Assembly (NCBI GenBank): GCA_035512495.1
Contig: DATKDW010000036.1
Span: 1-40,142, forward strand
Source: Acidimicrobiales bacterium
GTDB taxonomy: Bacteria; Actinomycetota; Acidimicrobiia; Acidimicrobiales; CADCSY01
Reading direction: 5' to 3'
Length of the DNA: 40,142 nucleotides
Of the stretch, positions 1 to 7,831 are shown piece after piece. The first letter of the stretch is position 1, and the number at the start of each line of letters is the position of its first letter. Under the pieces are notes generated by a model. That model saw nothing but the letters and a program-made list of their open reading frames with translations. It had not been told where the DNA came from and made no database searches. A program made the translations under genes and the position numbers.

Positions 1-1
1 G

Positions 2-577
2 ATCTCCTGGGCAGGCAATTACCTCATCAATCCGTGGGACGACGACGGACTCGTCGACATCAAGCAGTGGCCGCGGTTCCGCGCCTACCTGGAGCAGAAC
101 GGAGATCGGGTCAAGGCTCGCCACACGGCCGCGAAGGCGCCCGATCGCTGGTGGAAGACGATCGATCGAATGACTCCCGGGCTCCGCACCACGCCGAAGC
201 TGCTGCTGCCGGAGATGAAGGCGTCGGCTCACCCGGTGCTAGACGAAGGCCACTATTACCCGCACCACAACCTGTACTACGTCACGTCATCCGGCTGGGA
301 CCTCGAAGTGCTCGGCGGGCTGATGCTCTCCGACGTGGCAAACCTGTTCATCGGCGCCTACTGCGTGAAGATGCGCGGAGGCACCTACCGGTTCCAGGCG
401 CAATACCTCCGCCGGATCCGCGTGCCCGATCCCGCCAGTCTTCGACCGGCGGATTGCAAGGCGCTGGTGACGGCGTTCGGACACCGCGACGTTGAGGCGG
501 CGACCGGCGTCGCCTGCCGGGCCTACGGCGTCGACCGTCACGTGCTGTCCACCGGCCGCCGTGCAGAGGTCGCGTAG
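2..577 (+). CDS. Eco57I-like N6-adenine DNA methyltransferase, C-terminal part
   Basis: The frame is open from base 2, so this is the last ~191 residues of a larger protein whose catalytic part (NPPY motif) lies outside the window. What remains looks like the C-terminal target-recognition region of Eco57I/TaqI-type adenine methyltransferases: a W-rich stretch with RWWKTIDR, then KLLLPEMK, then HYYPHHNLYYVT, and finally the segment GTYRFQAQYLRRIRVP, which in this family closes the specificity domain. It would transfer methyl groups from SAM to adenine at a sequence-specific site. The next gene, a restriction-endonuclease-like protein, starts 3 bases after the stop, so the two probably form one restriction-modification operon. 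The family call rests on remembered motif patterns. Base composition is visibly less GC-rich than the rest of the window, consistent with acquired DNA. Confidence 0.7.
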   Translation: MSWAGNYLINPWDDDGLVDIKQWPRFRAYLEQNGDRVKARHTAAKAPDRWWKTIDRMTPGLRTTPKLLLPEMKASAHPVLDEGHYYPHHNLYYVTSSGWDLEVLGGLMLSDVANLFIGAYCVKMRGGTYRFQAQYLRRIRVPDPASLRPADCKALVTAFGHRDVEAATGVACRAYGVDRHVLSTGRRAEVA

Positions 578-580
578 CCC

Positions 581-1459
581 GTGACAACTATGGACGAGCT
601 CTGGGATGCGTTCGGCGAGGTCCTCGCGGCGCGACCTGCGACCTCACCATGGGTCCACGATGGCGATGGCAGCAGGACGTTCGACCCCGACTTCGACGCC
701 CTCGCCTCGCTGATCTCCATCCCGATCGAGGCTGGAAGCGAGTCGCAGACCGGCCGGCTGGCGAAGGCGATCGACGCCTGGACGGCGAACGAGCTTCGTC
801 GAGCGGGCTTCGACGAGGACGAGGTTTGGCCCCGGCTGACGAAGCCGCGGGTTCTGCCTCGCGATCTCGCTCTCTACCTGCGCGGGTTGCCGACGAAGGA
901 GCGGGCGGCAGCGGAGGCGCGCGTGCTCGCCAACAAGACGGTGGCCCCGTCGGATGCGCGGGTGCTCGGCCGGGCCTACGTCAAGCAGGTCGATGTGCTG
1001 ATCGCTCAGTGGTCGCGGGGGCCCGAGCTCCTGGTGTCGACCAAGAGCATGGTCTCCTCGTTCCGGAACAACCTGCCGAATCGATTCGAGGAGTCCTACG
1101 GCGACGCAAAGAACCTTCGCGGCCGTTATCCACTCGTTTCAATGGGCTTCCTGATGCTGATGCGATCCACCGTGGCAGACGAGCCGGGAACGCTGGAGCG
1201 AGTCACCGACATGCTGAGAAAGCTCCGCGACGACCAGGACGTGTACGACGCCACCTGCCTCGTCCTCGCCGAGTGGACTGATCACCCTGACTACGGCGGC
1301 GTCGTGATTTGCCAGGACCTCGTGCCGATCGACCTGGCTGCCGGTGGGTTTCTCGGCCGACTTGTGGACGCGGTGGTGGACCGCACTCCGATCGACATGC
1401 ATGTTCCAGTTCGGGAGCTCCGCGAGCATCGAGAGCTTGATGTCGAGGAAGATACGTAG
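581..1459 (+). CDS. Putative type II restriction endonuclease of an R-M pair
   Basis: This 292-residue protein starts at a GTG 3 bases after the methyltransferase stop. Its middle contains GPELLVSTKSMVSSFRNN followed by LPNRFEESYGDAKNLRGRYP. The NN..NR.EE..G.A pattern right after a beta-strand ending in Lys-Ser resembles the active-site region of XhoI/PaeR7I-type PD-(D/E)XK nucleases, where the strand carries E-x-K. Here the matching triplet reads S-T-K, so the canonical acidic residue is not where expected. An acidic residue upstream (E in GPE, or D in VDVLI) may take its place, or the enzyme may be inactive. Position and motif pattern suggest the restriction partner of the preceding methyltransferase. 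The recognition site cannot be told from the sequence. Confidence 0.5.
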   Translation: MTTMDELWDAFGEVLAARPATSPWVHDGDGSRTFDPDFDALASLISIPIEAGSESQTGRLAKAIDAWTANELRRAGFDEDEVWPRLTKPRVLPRDLALYLRGLPTKERAAAEARVLANKTVAPSDARVLGRAYVKQVDVLIAQWSRGPELLVSTKSMVSSFRNNLPNRFEESYGDAKNLRGRYPLVSMGFLMLMRSTVADEPGTLERVTDMLRKLRDDQDVYDATCLVLAEWTDHPDYGGVVICQDLVPIDLAAGGFLGRLVDAVVDRTPIDMHVPVRELREHRELDVEEDT

Positions 1460-1527
1460 AAGGCCGCGGCGGATCGGAGATCGGGTCAGGTCGAGGCCAA
1501 GGTCGAGCGACTCAAGGAGAATCCCTT

Positions 1528-2160
1528 ATGGCCGAAGGTAAGGTCCCCTACGTCACAGCTTCGGGCAACGTCACGAAGGTGCTGGAGAAGATCCAGCCAG
1601 CGGCGACGCCTGAGCGGTTTACTCACGACTTCCTCTCAACCAAGCTCAGCATGACCGGTGGCAGCGCCCGGCCCGTCATTCCGTTCTTGAAGCGGACGGG
1701 CTTTCTAGGAAGCGACGGCGCTCCCACAGAGCGGTACAAACAGTTTCGGTCGTCGACGAAACGCGGCATGGCCGCGGCTGACGCGCTCCGTCAGGGGTAC
1801 AAGGCCCTCTACGAAGTGAACGAGTACGCACACGACCTCGACGACAAGAAGCTCAAGGACCTGATCATTCAGGTGACAGGGGCGGAGACTGGGAGCTCGA
1901 CGGTTGGTGCGATCCTCGGCTCGTTCCGCGCTCTGCAGGCCTTCGCGAGCTTCGACGCGGTTCGCAGCGACGATGAAACTCCGGAGGATGGCGGTGACGA
2001 TGGACTCGCCGACGGTGAGCCCCCCGCTGCTGGCAACGAGATTCGGCTCCCATCGGGTCTGAGCGTCGGCTACACGATCAATCTCCACCTGCCGTCGACC
2101 TCGGATGTGGCGGTCTTCAATGCGATATTCAAGAGCCTCCGCGAGAACCTCCTGCAGTGA
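1528..2160 (+). CDS. DUF5343 family protein
   Basis: The 210-residue product begins MAEGKVPYVTASGNV and continues with the DUF5343 layout: an N-terminal winged-helix-like part (about residues 5-70) with FLSTKLSMTGGSARPVIPFLKRTGFL, then helices to about residue 150. A variable acidic linker follows (EDGGDDGLADGEPP) and then a short C-terminal strand region (INLHLPSTSDVAVFNAIFKSL). The ATG is preceded by AAGGAG at good spacing. The gene overlaps the HEPN gene by GTGA, so the two are translationally coupled and probably work together. The biochemical role of DUF5343 is unknown. The pairing with a HEPN protein suggests an antitoxin, sensor or DNA/RNA-binding partner, which is inference. Confidence 0.75.
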   Translation: MAEGKVPYVTASGNVTKVLEKIQPAATPERFTHDFLSTKLSMTGGSARPVIPFLKRTGFLGSDGAPTERYKQFRSSTKRGMAAADALRQGYKALYEVNEYAHDLDDKKLKDLIIQVTGAETGSSTVGAILGSFRALQAFASFDAVRSDDETPEDGGDDGLADGEPPAAGNEIRLPSGLSVGYTINLHLPSTSDVAVFNAIFKSLRENLLQ

Positions 2161-2750
2161 AGGTGACGCCTTCCGAGCACGTGCTCAAGCTGTTCTTCCT
2201 GTCGAATCAGCTGGTCGAGCATGAGCTCGACCGCGTCGAGAGGGAGTTCGCCGTGGACCTTCGCAGGTCGCATGTGCAGACCGTCGCAACCGACGAGGAC
2301 TACTACCCACAACTCGACCATGCCTTGCGCGCCGAGGCAGCCGAGATGGCCCCTCATTACGAGACCTTCTATGCGCTCGAGAACTCCATCCGAGGGATCG
2401 TCGCTGAGTCGCTTGAAGGCGATGGGGGCGAGGCCTGGTGGGATGTAGGACGGATTCCACCAAACATCAAGTCCGAGGCCGAGGCTCGGCATCAACGTGA
2501 AGTCGATACGGGTATGACTCCCCGCAGCGTCGACCTGATTGACTACACCACCTTTGGGGAGCTCGGCGAGATCATCAAGACGAACTGGGATCTGTTCGGC
2601 GCGCTCTTCTCGAGCAAGAAGGCGGTGGAGAAAGTGATCTCTAGTCTCAACTCCCTTCGAGGACCGATTGCTCACTGCAGCGGTCTCGCTGAGGATGAGG
2701 TGGTCCGACTTCGCCTCACCGTCCGTGACTGGTTCCGGCTGATGGAGTAG
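2157..2750 (+). CDS. Swt1-family HEPN protein, putative RNase/toxin
   Basis: The 197-residue protein starts at a GTG that overlaps the stop of the DUF5343 gene. Its C-terminal half carries a HEPN signature: helix with FYALENSIRGIVAESL, then YTTFGELGEIIKTNWDLF, then the R-x4-H motif in SLRGPIAHC (R168, H173), the catalytic pair of HEPN RNases. The segment ENSIR and the spacing match the Swt1-type HEPN domain. By family analogy it would cleave RNA when unleashed, giving growth arrest or abortive infection. Its coupling to DUF5343 and the adjoining restriction-modification genes point to phage defence. No transmembrane or signal segment is visible. Confidence 0.7.
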   Translation: MKVTPSEHVLKLFFLSNQLVEHELDRVEREFAVDLRRSHVQTVATDEDYYPQLDHALRAEAAEMAPHYETFYALENSIRGIVAESLEGDGGEAWWDVGRIPPNIKSEAEARHQREVDTGMTPRSVDLIDYTTFGELGEIIKTNWDLFGALFSSKKAVEKVISSLNSLRGPIAHCSGLAEDEVVRLRLTVRDWFRLME

Positions 2751-3029
2751 ATCGTCGGCCGACGCCCATCCTCAGGTCGACGCGATGGACCGACCGACTC
2801 CGAGTTGACGTGGGGTGAGGGTCGCAGTCCCCCCTCCGACACGCAGTTCCGGGAGCCATCCCGGTGGTGGGGGTCAAAGTTGACTCCCCGGGTCGAGCCC
2901 CGCTCCGAGTGCCAATGAGGCCCTCGACGACAGCCGCCGCCAGGCACCGCTGACGGTGCGGTGGCGGCGTCGCCGCGCCCGGATCCGGCCGCGATTGCCA
3001 CGCCGGGGTGGTTGCAGACGGTCGATCCG
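2751..3029. other. Intergenic stretch with no recognised gene
   Basis: Together with the doubtful remnant that follows, this forms about 770 bases without a secure gene between the HEPN gene and the HTH-MNT gene. ORFs seen on either strand here are low-complexity, Arg/Pro-rich and lack ribosome binding sites. GC content rises sharply relative to the preceding genes, so the edge of the acquired segment may lie here. No direct repeat or integrase remnant was seen. Confidence 0.4.
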
Positions 3030-3496
3030 ATGGCCGTCTCCAACCGCACCCGCACCGCACAGCACCGTCACCGTCGCGTCGCCGCGAAGGAGGCGACGGT
3101 GGCGCCCCTGGTACCCGACAACCGTCCGCTCGCCGAGGCCTTCGCGCTGCCCGTCGCCCCGGCGATGGCCGCCCCCGACTGGGTGCTCGACGTCGTGACC
3201 CTCGATGAGGACGGCCGGGTCAACCTCGGCGACGCCGCCCACCTCCACGGTTGGGATGAGCGCACCGCCCTCGTCGTCGAACAGTCCGGGGCGTGGCTGC
3301 GGGTCACTCAAGCGGCTCGCGATGTCCCGGGAGCGGCGCGTCTCGGGGCTCGTCACCGGTTCCCGGTCCCGCTTGTGTGGCGTCGACTGCAGGGCCTGGT
3401 GGTCGGCGACCGGATGTGCGTGACCACCGCCGTCGGCGACGACGCGTGCCGTTGGGCGAGCGCCTCAGCATCACGCGCGTGGGATACGCATGGTGA
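3030..3496 (+). pseudogene. Possible AbrB/SpoVT-like gene remnant
   Basis: The frame is open from 2961 into the MNT gene without a stop. Between 3100 and 3450 it reads like a real protein: a strand pattern with LDEDGRVNLGDAAHLHGW followed by TALVVEQSGAWLRV, and a second similar unit RHRFPVPLVWRRLQGL with VVGDRMCVTTAVGDD. This recalls the D-x-x-G-R-(x)-x-L pattern of AbrB/SpoVT-type swapped-hairpin DNA-binding domains. The sense reading fades after GDDACR. Another frame continues as LGERLSITRVGYAW and stops at 3494-3496, as if one base were lost near 3451. It may be a decayed regulator, the N-terminus of a fusion with the downstream MNT domain, or an accident of composition. The start at 3030 is arbitrary. 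Confidence 0.28.
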
Positions 3497-3510
3497 TAAT
3501 CTGGGTTATC
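3495..3510. promoter_or_regulatory. Inverted repeat GATAA-N6-TTATC before the HTH-MNT gene
   Basis: GATAATCTGGGTTATC is a perfect 5-bp inverted repeat with a 6-bp spacer, 14 bases upstream of the ATG at 3525, and its left arm contains the -10-like hexamer GATAAT. AT-rich arms stand out in this GC-rich DNA. A likely role is an operator for the HTH domain of the gene that follows, giving autoregulation as in many toxin-antitoxin operons. This is inference from position only. Confidence 0.4.
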
Positions 3511-3524
3511 GAAATGGGGCAGTC

Positions 3525-4043
3525 ATGACTGGAGAGGCGGTGAAGCAGGAATTGGCGGCCGTCGCGCGGTGCCGACGGTCGCTCGACCGCGCCTCCAGAG
3601 GTGAACGGCTGGCGCGCGCGAGGCTCGAAGCTGCGATGGTGCGGGCAGCCGTGGCAGGGGCTTCCCAACGTGAGATCGCCGCCAAGGCCTCCGTCTCCCA
3701 GCCCTACGTCCACCGGGTGGTGACCGAACGTGCAGGTCGATTCGTTCCTCGCAGCGACCTCGGCTTCCTGCTCGCCGCCAACCGGGTCACGATCCGGCGG
3801 GTGCTCGATCGGCAGGGCATCCGGGAGGCGTCGGTGTTCGGAAGCGTGGCGCGTGGCGAGGACGGGCCCGGTAGTGACATCGATCTGGCGGTGGAGATCC
3901 CCGAGGACATGGGGCTGATCGCCTTGGCGAAGGTCGAGCGTGAGCTGACGGCACTTCTGGATGTGGGTGTCGAACTGGTCCCAACGCGCCTCATGAAGCT
4001 CGACGTTTGGAGCGCTGCGGCCACGGACCTGGTTCCGCTGTGA
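3525..4043 (+). CDS. HTH-MNT nucleotidyltransferase (MntA-like antitoxin)
   Basis: The 172-residue product has two parts. Residues about 36-66 form a helix-turn-helix (AAVAGASQREIAAKASVSQPYVHRVV). Residues about 80-165 are a minimal nucleotidyltransferase with the signature G106-S107-VARG-x5-S117-D118-I-D120, the metal- and nucleotide-binding site of MNT proteins. In MntA/HepT systems the MNT protein AMPylates the HEPN toxin partner and so neutralises it. The stop overlaps the start of a HepT-like fragment (GTGA), which fits this pairing. The ATG was chosen because the HTH-MNT unit starts just after it and an inverted repeat lies directly upstream. The frame stays open upstream to 2961, so a longer fused form cannot be excluded. 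Confidence 0.75.
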   Translation: MTGEAVKQELAAVARCRRSLDRASRGERLARARLEAAMVRAAVAGASQREIAAKASVSQPYVHRVVTERAGRFVPRSDLGFLLAANRVTIRRVLDRQGIREASVFGSVARGEDGPGSDIDLAVEIPEDMGLIALAKVERELTALLDVGVELVPTRLMKLDVWSAAATDLVPL

Positions 4044-4243
4044 GGAGATCAGACCTCGAGCACGTGGCGGCGGCGCGAGAGCACCTCGCCGCCCTCCGCC
4101 GCCACCTGGAGCGAGGTGATCTCTCCGACGACACGATCTTCGACGCGGTGTGCATGCGCTTGTCGGCCGCGATCGAGAGCGTCGCCATGGTCGATGAGTC
4201 CCGTCGAGCCACGAACGACCCTCGAACACCACGTCCCACCTAG
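4040..4243 (+). pseudogene. HepT-like HEPN toxin, truncated
   Basis: A GTG overlapping the MNT stop opens a 67-residue frame. Residues 1-50 look like the N-terminal helices of HepT-type HEPN proteins: RRSDLEHVAAAREHL, then a second helix with DDTIFDAVCMRLSAAIESVAMVDE. Intact family members continue with a segment of the type WGMRNRIAHGY that carries the R-x4-6-H RNase motif. Here the reading turns into Arg/Pro-rich filler (RRATNDPRTPRPT) and stops, and neither of the other two frames down to 4420 shows the missing motif. The toxin therefore appears cut off before its active site. Bases 4247-4423 after it hold nothing I recognise. Confidence 0.55.
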
Positions 4244-4423
4244 ACGTTCGCGACCTACACCTAATGAGAGCCATCCCGGGCCCGATCGACAGGCGCCTGG
4301 CGCCGGGTAGGCAACTACTGGACGGCGTTTGTCGGCTACAACGTCAGCCTCGCCCGCGCCCTGCCCGAGCCGTTCCTCTGGGCCCTGCACACCATCCTCG
4401 GCGGCCGATTCCCCTGATCGCCG

Positions 4424-7400
4424 TCAGCCCGAGGGCCCGCGGTCGGCGAAGGCCGCGGCGGAGTCGGCCACCTCGACCTGGCCGATCGACCGCGCGACGC
4501 GCTCGGCCTCGGCGGCGAGCCCGGCGGCGCGGTCGGCGTCGCCGGGGCCGTTGCGGGCCGCCAGCAGACGGGCCCACCAAAGGCGGGTGCGCGTGGCGAG
4601 CGCGGGCGCACCGAAGGACTCCTCGAGCTCCAGGGCGGCGGCGAAGCGGGCGTCGGCGGCGTCGAGCTCGCCCAGGAGCAGCTCGGTCATGGCGAGGTAG
4701 CGGTCCACCGCACCCAGGCAGTGCACGCCCCACGCCATCACCTGGAGCTGACCGGAGTAGGGCAGCAAGAGTGGGTGCAGCTCGGCGGCGGCCGACCGGT
4801 CGCCGAGCAGGGCGCACGTGTCGGTGAGGTCGACCAGGCTGGCGCTGAAGAGGAGGTCGCGCGGCACGGCGGCGAGGCCGCCCGCCGTCAGCCACCGGAG
4901 GAGCCCCCGCGCCTCGTCGTGCTCGCCCGACGCGACCAGGGCACGGGCGAGCAGCGTCTGGAGGGCGACGAGGTCGGGGGTGCCCGCCACGGCGTCGCGC
5001 ACGATGGGAACGAGGCCGGCGGCCTGGCCGCGCTCCAGGCCGATCCGAAAGGCGAGCCCCGCCCAGGAGTTCTGGAAGTTGACGTCGTGGGGCGCCATTT
5101 CCAGCAGCACAGCGGCCCGCTCCTCGGCGTCATCGAAACGGCCCTCGGCCAGCGCCAGCATCGCCTGCCACATCGCGGTCATGGTCTTCGGGAGCCGCCC
5201 GACTCCGGGGCGTCCGGCGACGTCGAGGCAGTCGGCGACTGCCTGGTCTGCCGCGGCCCGGTCACCGGCCTGGACGGCGAGGACCACCTCTATCCGGCTC
5301 CGAGGGAAGGCGTTGAAGACCTGGACGGCCTCGGGGGCACGCCTCTCGACCTCGAGCATGTGATCGAGCACGGCCCGTTGGGCGGCGAGGCCGGGCGTGC
5401 CCTGGAGGACGCTGGCGTGCACGAAGACGGCGCTCAGTACGTCATCGGGTGGGGCCGCGTCCGAGAGCATCTCGACGGCCTCGGCGGCGTCGGCGGCGGC
5501 GACCGCGCCCAGGTTCTGATTCACCGCCCGGTACAGGGCGCGGGCCGACAGCAGCGTCGCGCGCAGGAGGCGCTCGTCGCTGCCCAGCGCCTCGATCGCC
5601 TCGGTCAGGAGGTCGCCGACGACCGGGTCGGGCACGCCGGCCTGGGCCCAACTGGCCCGGATGAGCACGGCCCGGGAAAGGCTGGGAGCGTCGCCGGCTT
5701 CGCGGGCGAGGGCGATCGCTTCGTCGGCGATGGCCTTCGCGCGGTCGACGTCGCCCGCGTACTGCGCCGCGGTCGCAAGGCCGCGCAGGACGTCGGCCCG
5801 CAGTGCCGGGGAGGGGTCGTCCACCAGCTCGAGCGCGGCCATCGCACGCTGGCCGATGGCCGTCCCCTCCTCGAAGGCGAGGTGAAGCCAGCTCTCGTCC
5901 ATCGCCTGCATGGCCCACGAGATCGCCAGCTTGGCCGACTCCGCAGTGATGCCGGCGCAGAGGTGGTGGGCCACGAGCGCGGGCGGCACCCCCGGGCGAG
6001 CCGCCAGTGCCTCGCCGACCCGGCGGTGCAGGCGGGCCTGGCGCGCCGCGGTCAGCTCGGCCAGCAGCGTCTGGCGCACGAGGGAGTGGGAGAAGACGAA
6101 GCGGCCCGCCGGGCCGGACTCGTCCACGAGGCGCGCGGCGACGGCCTCCTCCACGGCGTCGAGCAGGTGGTCGGGCTCGCCGGCGTCGGGCACGGCCTCG
6201 AGTGTCTCCAGGTCGAACTCGCGCCCGACGACGGCGGCCGTGGCGAGCGCCCGGTTGGCAGCGTCGGACAGGCGCGACAGGCGCCGGCCGACGACCTCCC
6301 GCACGCCCTCGGGGATCCCCATGGCGGCGACGGCCCCCGTGGCGGTCCAGGTGCCGCCGACCTGCGCGAGGGCGCCCACCTCGACGAGGTGGTGCAGCAC
6401 GTGCTCCACGAAGAACGGGTTGCCCTCGGTCTCGCGGTGGATGGCCTCGGCCAGCTCGGCGCCCCGCTCGCCCAGGGCCTCCCCAGCGGCGGCGTCGAGG
6501 TACGCGGCGGTCCCCTCGACGGTGAGCCCCGTGAGCGAGAGGCGCACGACTCCCGGGGCGCGGCGCAGGTCGGCGAGCACGCCGGCGAGTGGGTGGGTCC
6601 GGTCGAGGTCGGTGTCCCGGTATGTGGCGACGACGAGGACGGCGGCCGGGCGGGGGTCACGCACCAGGTGACGCAGCAGCAGGAGGGCGGGCGCGGCCCC
6701 CCAGTGGACGTCGTCGAGCACCAGCACCACGGGACGGTGGGCGGTCACGTCGACCAGCATCTGGCCCACCGCGTCGAACAGGCGCAGGCGCTCGCCCTCC
6801 GGGTCGGCGCCGACGCCGGTCGCGTCGATGACCGGCGCCTCACCGAGCTCGGGGAGGAGCCGGGCGAGATCGCTTCGGCGGGCCTTGCCGAGCGGTGCGC
6901 CGAGCTCGGTGCCGGGCGCGTGCCGCAGGGCCTCCTCGAAGGGCTGGTAGGCGGCCGCGACCTCCTCGTCGCAGCGACCCCACAGCACGGATGCGCCCTC
7001 GGCGTGGGCGGCGCGGGCCAGCTCGCCGACCAGGCGGGTCTTGCCCACCCCCGGCTCGCCAGCCAGAAGCAGGGTCCGGCGCTCACCCGCTGCGGCCTGC
7101 TTCCAGGCACCGAGGAGCTCGTCCAGCTCGGCGTCGCGGCCCACGAGGAACCCAGTACCGGCCTGCTCGGCCGCGGGCGGGAGGGGAGGCTGGTCGGGGT
7201 CGGCAGTCGGCGACCAGGCAAGCTCAACCACCGTGGTGGGAGCGTCGAAGCCCTTCAGGTGGCGCTCACCGAGGAGGGCGAAGGTGTGGTTCCCGCGGTC
7301 ACCGACGAGCATCGGGACCAGCCCGGACAGCAGCACCTGGCCCCCCTCGGCGGCTCCGCAGAGCCGGGACGCCTCGATCACGGGCGGCCCGTACCAGTCG

Positions 7401-7789
7401 CCGTCCTCGGGCGTGGCCTCACCGCACGCCACGCCGACCCGGACCGCCGGGCTACGGGGGTCGCGCCGGCGCAGTCGGGTGACGGCTTGCTGGACGGCGC
7501 CGGCGCACGCCACGGCGTCGGCTGCACTGACGAACGTGGCGAGCACGCCGTCGCCGGTGGACTTCACCTCCTCGCCGTGGTGGGCACCCAGGGCGTCGCG
7601 CACGGCGGCGAGATGTGTCCGGCGGATCTCGTCGTATCCCTCTGCGCCGTGGCGCAGCAACTCGGTCGACCCAACGAGGTCGGTCACGAGCACGGTGATC
7701 GTCGTCGTCGCACCGGGCACGGCCGCCCTTCCCGAAATCCTCAGCAGCTCAGCGTAGCGCTCCACCTGGTGACGGCGCCCCGCTGACAT
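4424..7789 (-). CDS. Cyclase-domain / AAA ATPase signalling protein with TPR-like tail
   Basis: The 1121-residue protein has three parts. Residues ~28-192 are a class III nucleotidyl cyclase domain with both metal Asp residues (D37 in VTDLVGST, D80 in STGDG), the substrate Lys K76 and Asp D131 (DWYG). The transition-state Asn of the VNxAxRL motif is Ile138, while Arg142 is kept, so cyclase activity is doubtful. Residues ~215-600 are a STAND/LuxR-type ATPase: Walker A GEPGVGKT (244-251), Walker B VVLVLDD (354-360). The rest is helical, Ala/Leu-rich repeats of TPR type. No C-terminal LuxR HTH is visible. It probably integrates a signal through the repeats and ATPase. It lies downstream of the helicase and small protein on the same strand, with a G-rich ribosome binding site before the ATG. 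Confidence 0.85.
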   Translation of the reverse strand: MSAGRRHQVERYAELLRISGRAAVPGATTTITVLVTDLVGSTELLRHGAEGYDEIRRTHLAAVRDALGAHHGEEVKSTGDGVLATFVSAADAVACAGAVQQAVTRLRRRDPRSPAVRVGVACGEATPEDGDWYGPPVIEASRLCGAAEGGQVLLSGLVPMLVGDRGNHTFALLGERHLKGFDAPTTVVELAWSPTADPDQPPLPPAAEQAGTGFLVGRDAELDELLGAWKQAAAGERRTLLLAGEPGVGKTRLVGELARAAHAEGASVLWGRCDEEVAAAYQPFEEALRHAPGTELGAPLGKARRSDLARLLPELGEAPVIDATGVGADPEGERLRLFDAVGQMLVDVTAHRPVVLVLDDVHWGAAPALLLLRHLVRDPRPAAVLVVATYRDTDLDRTHPLAGVLADLRRAPGVVRLSLTGLTVEGTAAYLDAAAGEALGERGAELAEAIHRETEGNPFFVEHVLHHLVEVGALAQVGGTWTATGAVAAMGIPEGVREVVGRRLSRLSDAANRALATAAVVGREFDLETLEAVPDAGEPDHLLDAVEEAVAARLVDESGPAGRFVFSHSLVRQTLLAELTAARQARLHRRVGEALAARPGVPPALVAHHLCAGITAESAKLAISWAMQAMDESWLHLAFEEGTAIGQRAMAALELVDDPSPALRADVLRGLATAAQYAGDVDRAKAIADEAIALAREAGDAPSLSRAVLIRASWAQAGVPDPVVGDLLTEAIEALGSDERLLRATLLSARALYRAVNQNLGAVAAADAAEAVEMLSDAAPPDDVLSAVFVHASVLQGTPGLAAQRAVLDHMLEVERRAPEAVQVFNAFPRSRIEVVLAVQAGDRAAADQAVADCLDVAGRPGVGRLPKTMTAMWQAMLALAEGRFDDAEERAAVLLEMAPHDVNFQNSWAGLAFRIGLERGQAAGLVPIVRDAVAGTPDLVALQTLLARALVASGEHDEARGLLRWLTAGGLAAVPRDLLFSASLVDLTDTCALLGDRSAAAELHPLLLPYSGQLQVMAWGVHCLGAVDRYLAMTELLLGELDAADARFAAALELEESFGAPALATRTRLWWARLLAARNGPGDADRAAGLAAEAERVARSIGQVEVADSAAAFADRGPSG

Positions 7790-7831
7790 GGTCTGAATCT
7801 CCCCCGGTGCGTAAGCGGTGGGGACGATCCT

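Noticed and set aside
4247-4423. Short frame ending YWTAFVGYNVSLARALPEPF as a possible gene remnant
   Set aside because: It has no start codon, no ribosome binding site and no recognisable family. Only a vague resemblance to a membrane or transposase tail was seen.
4721-7786. A 1021-codon open frame on the + strand antisense to the cyclase/AAA gene
   Set aside because: It mirrors the third-position G/C bias of the real minus-strand gene, has His/Gly/Gln-rich filler without any motif, and the opposite strand carries Walker and cyclase motifs.
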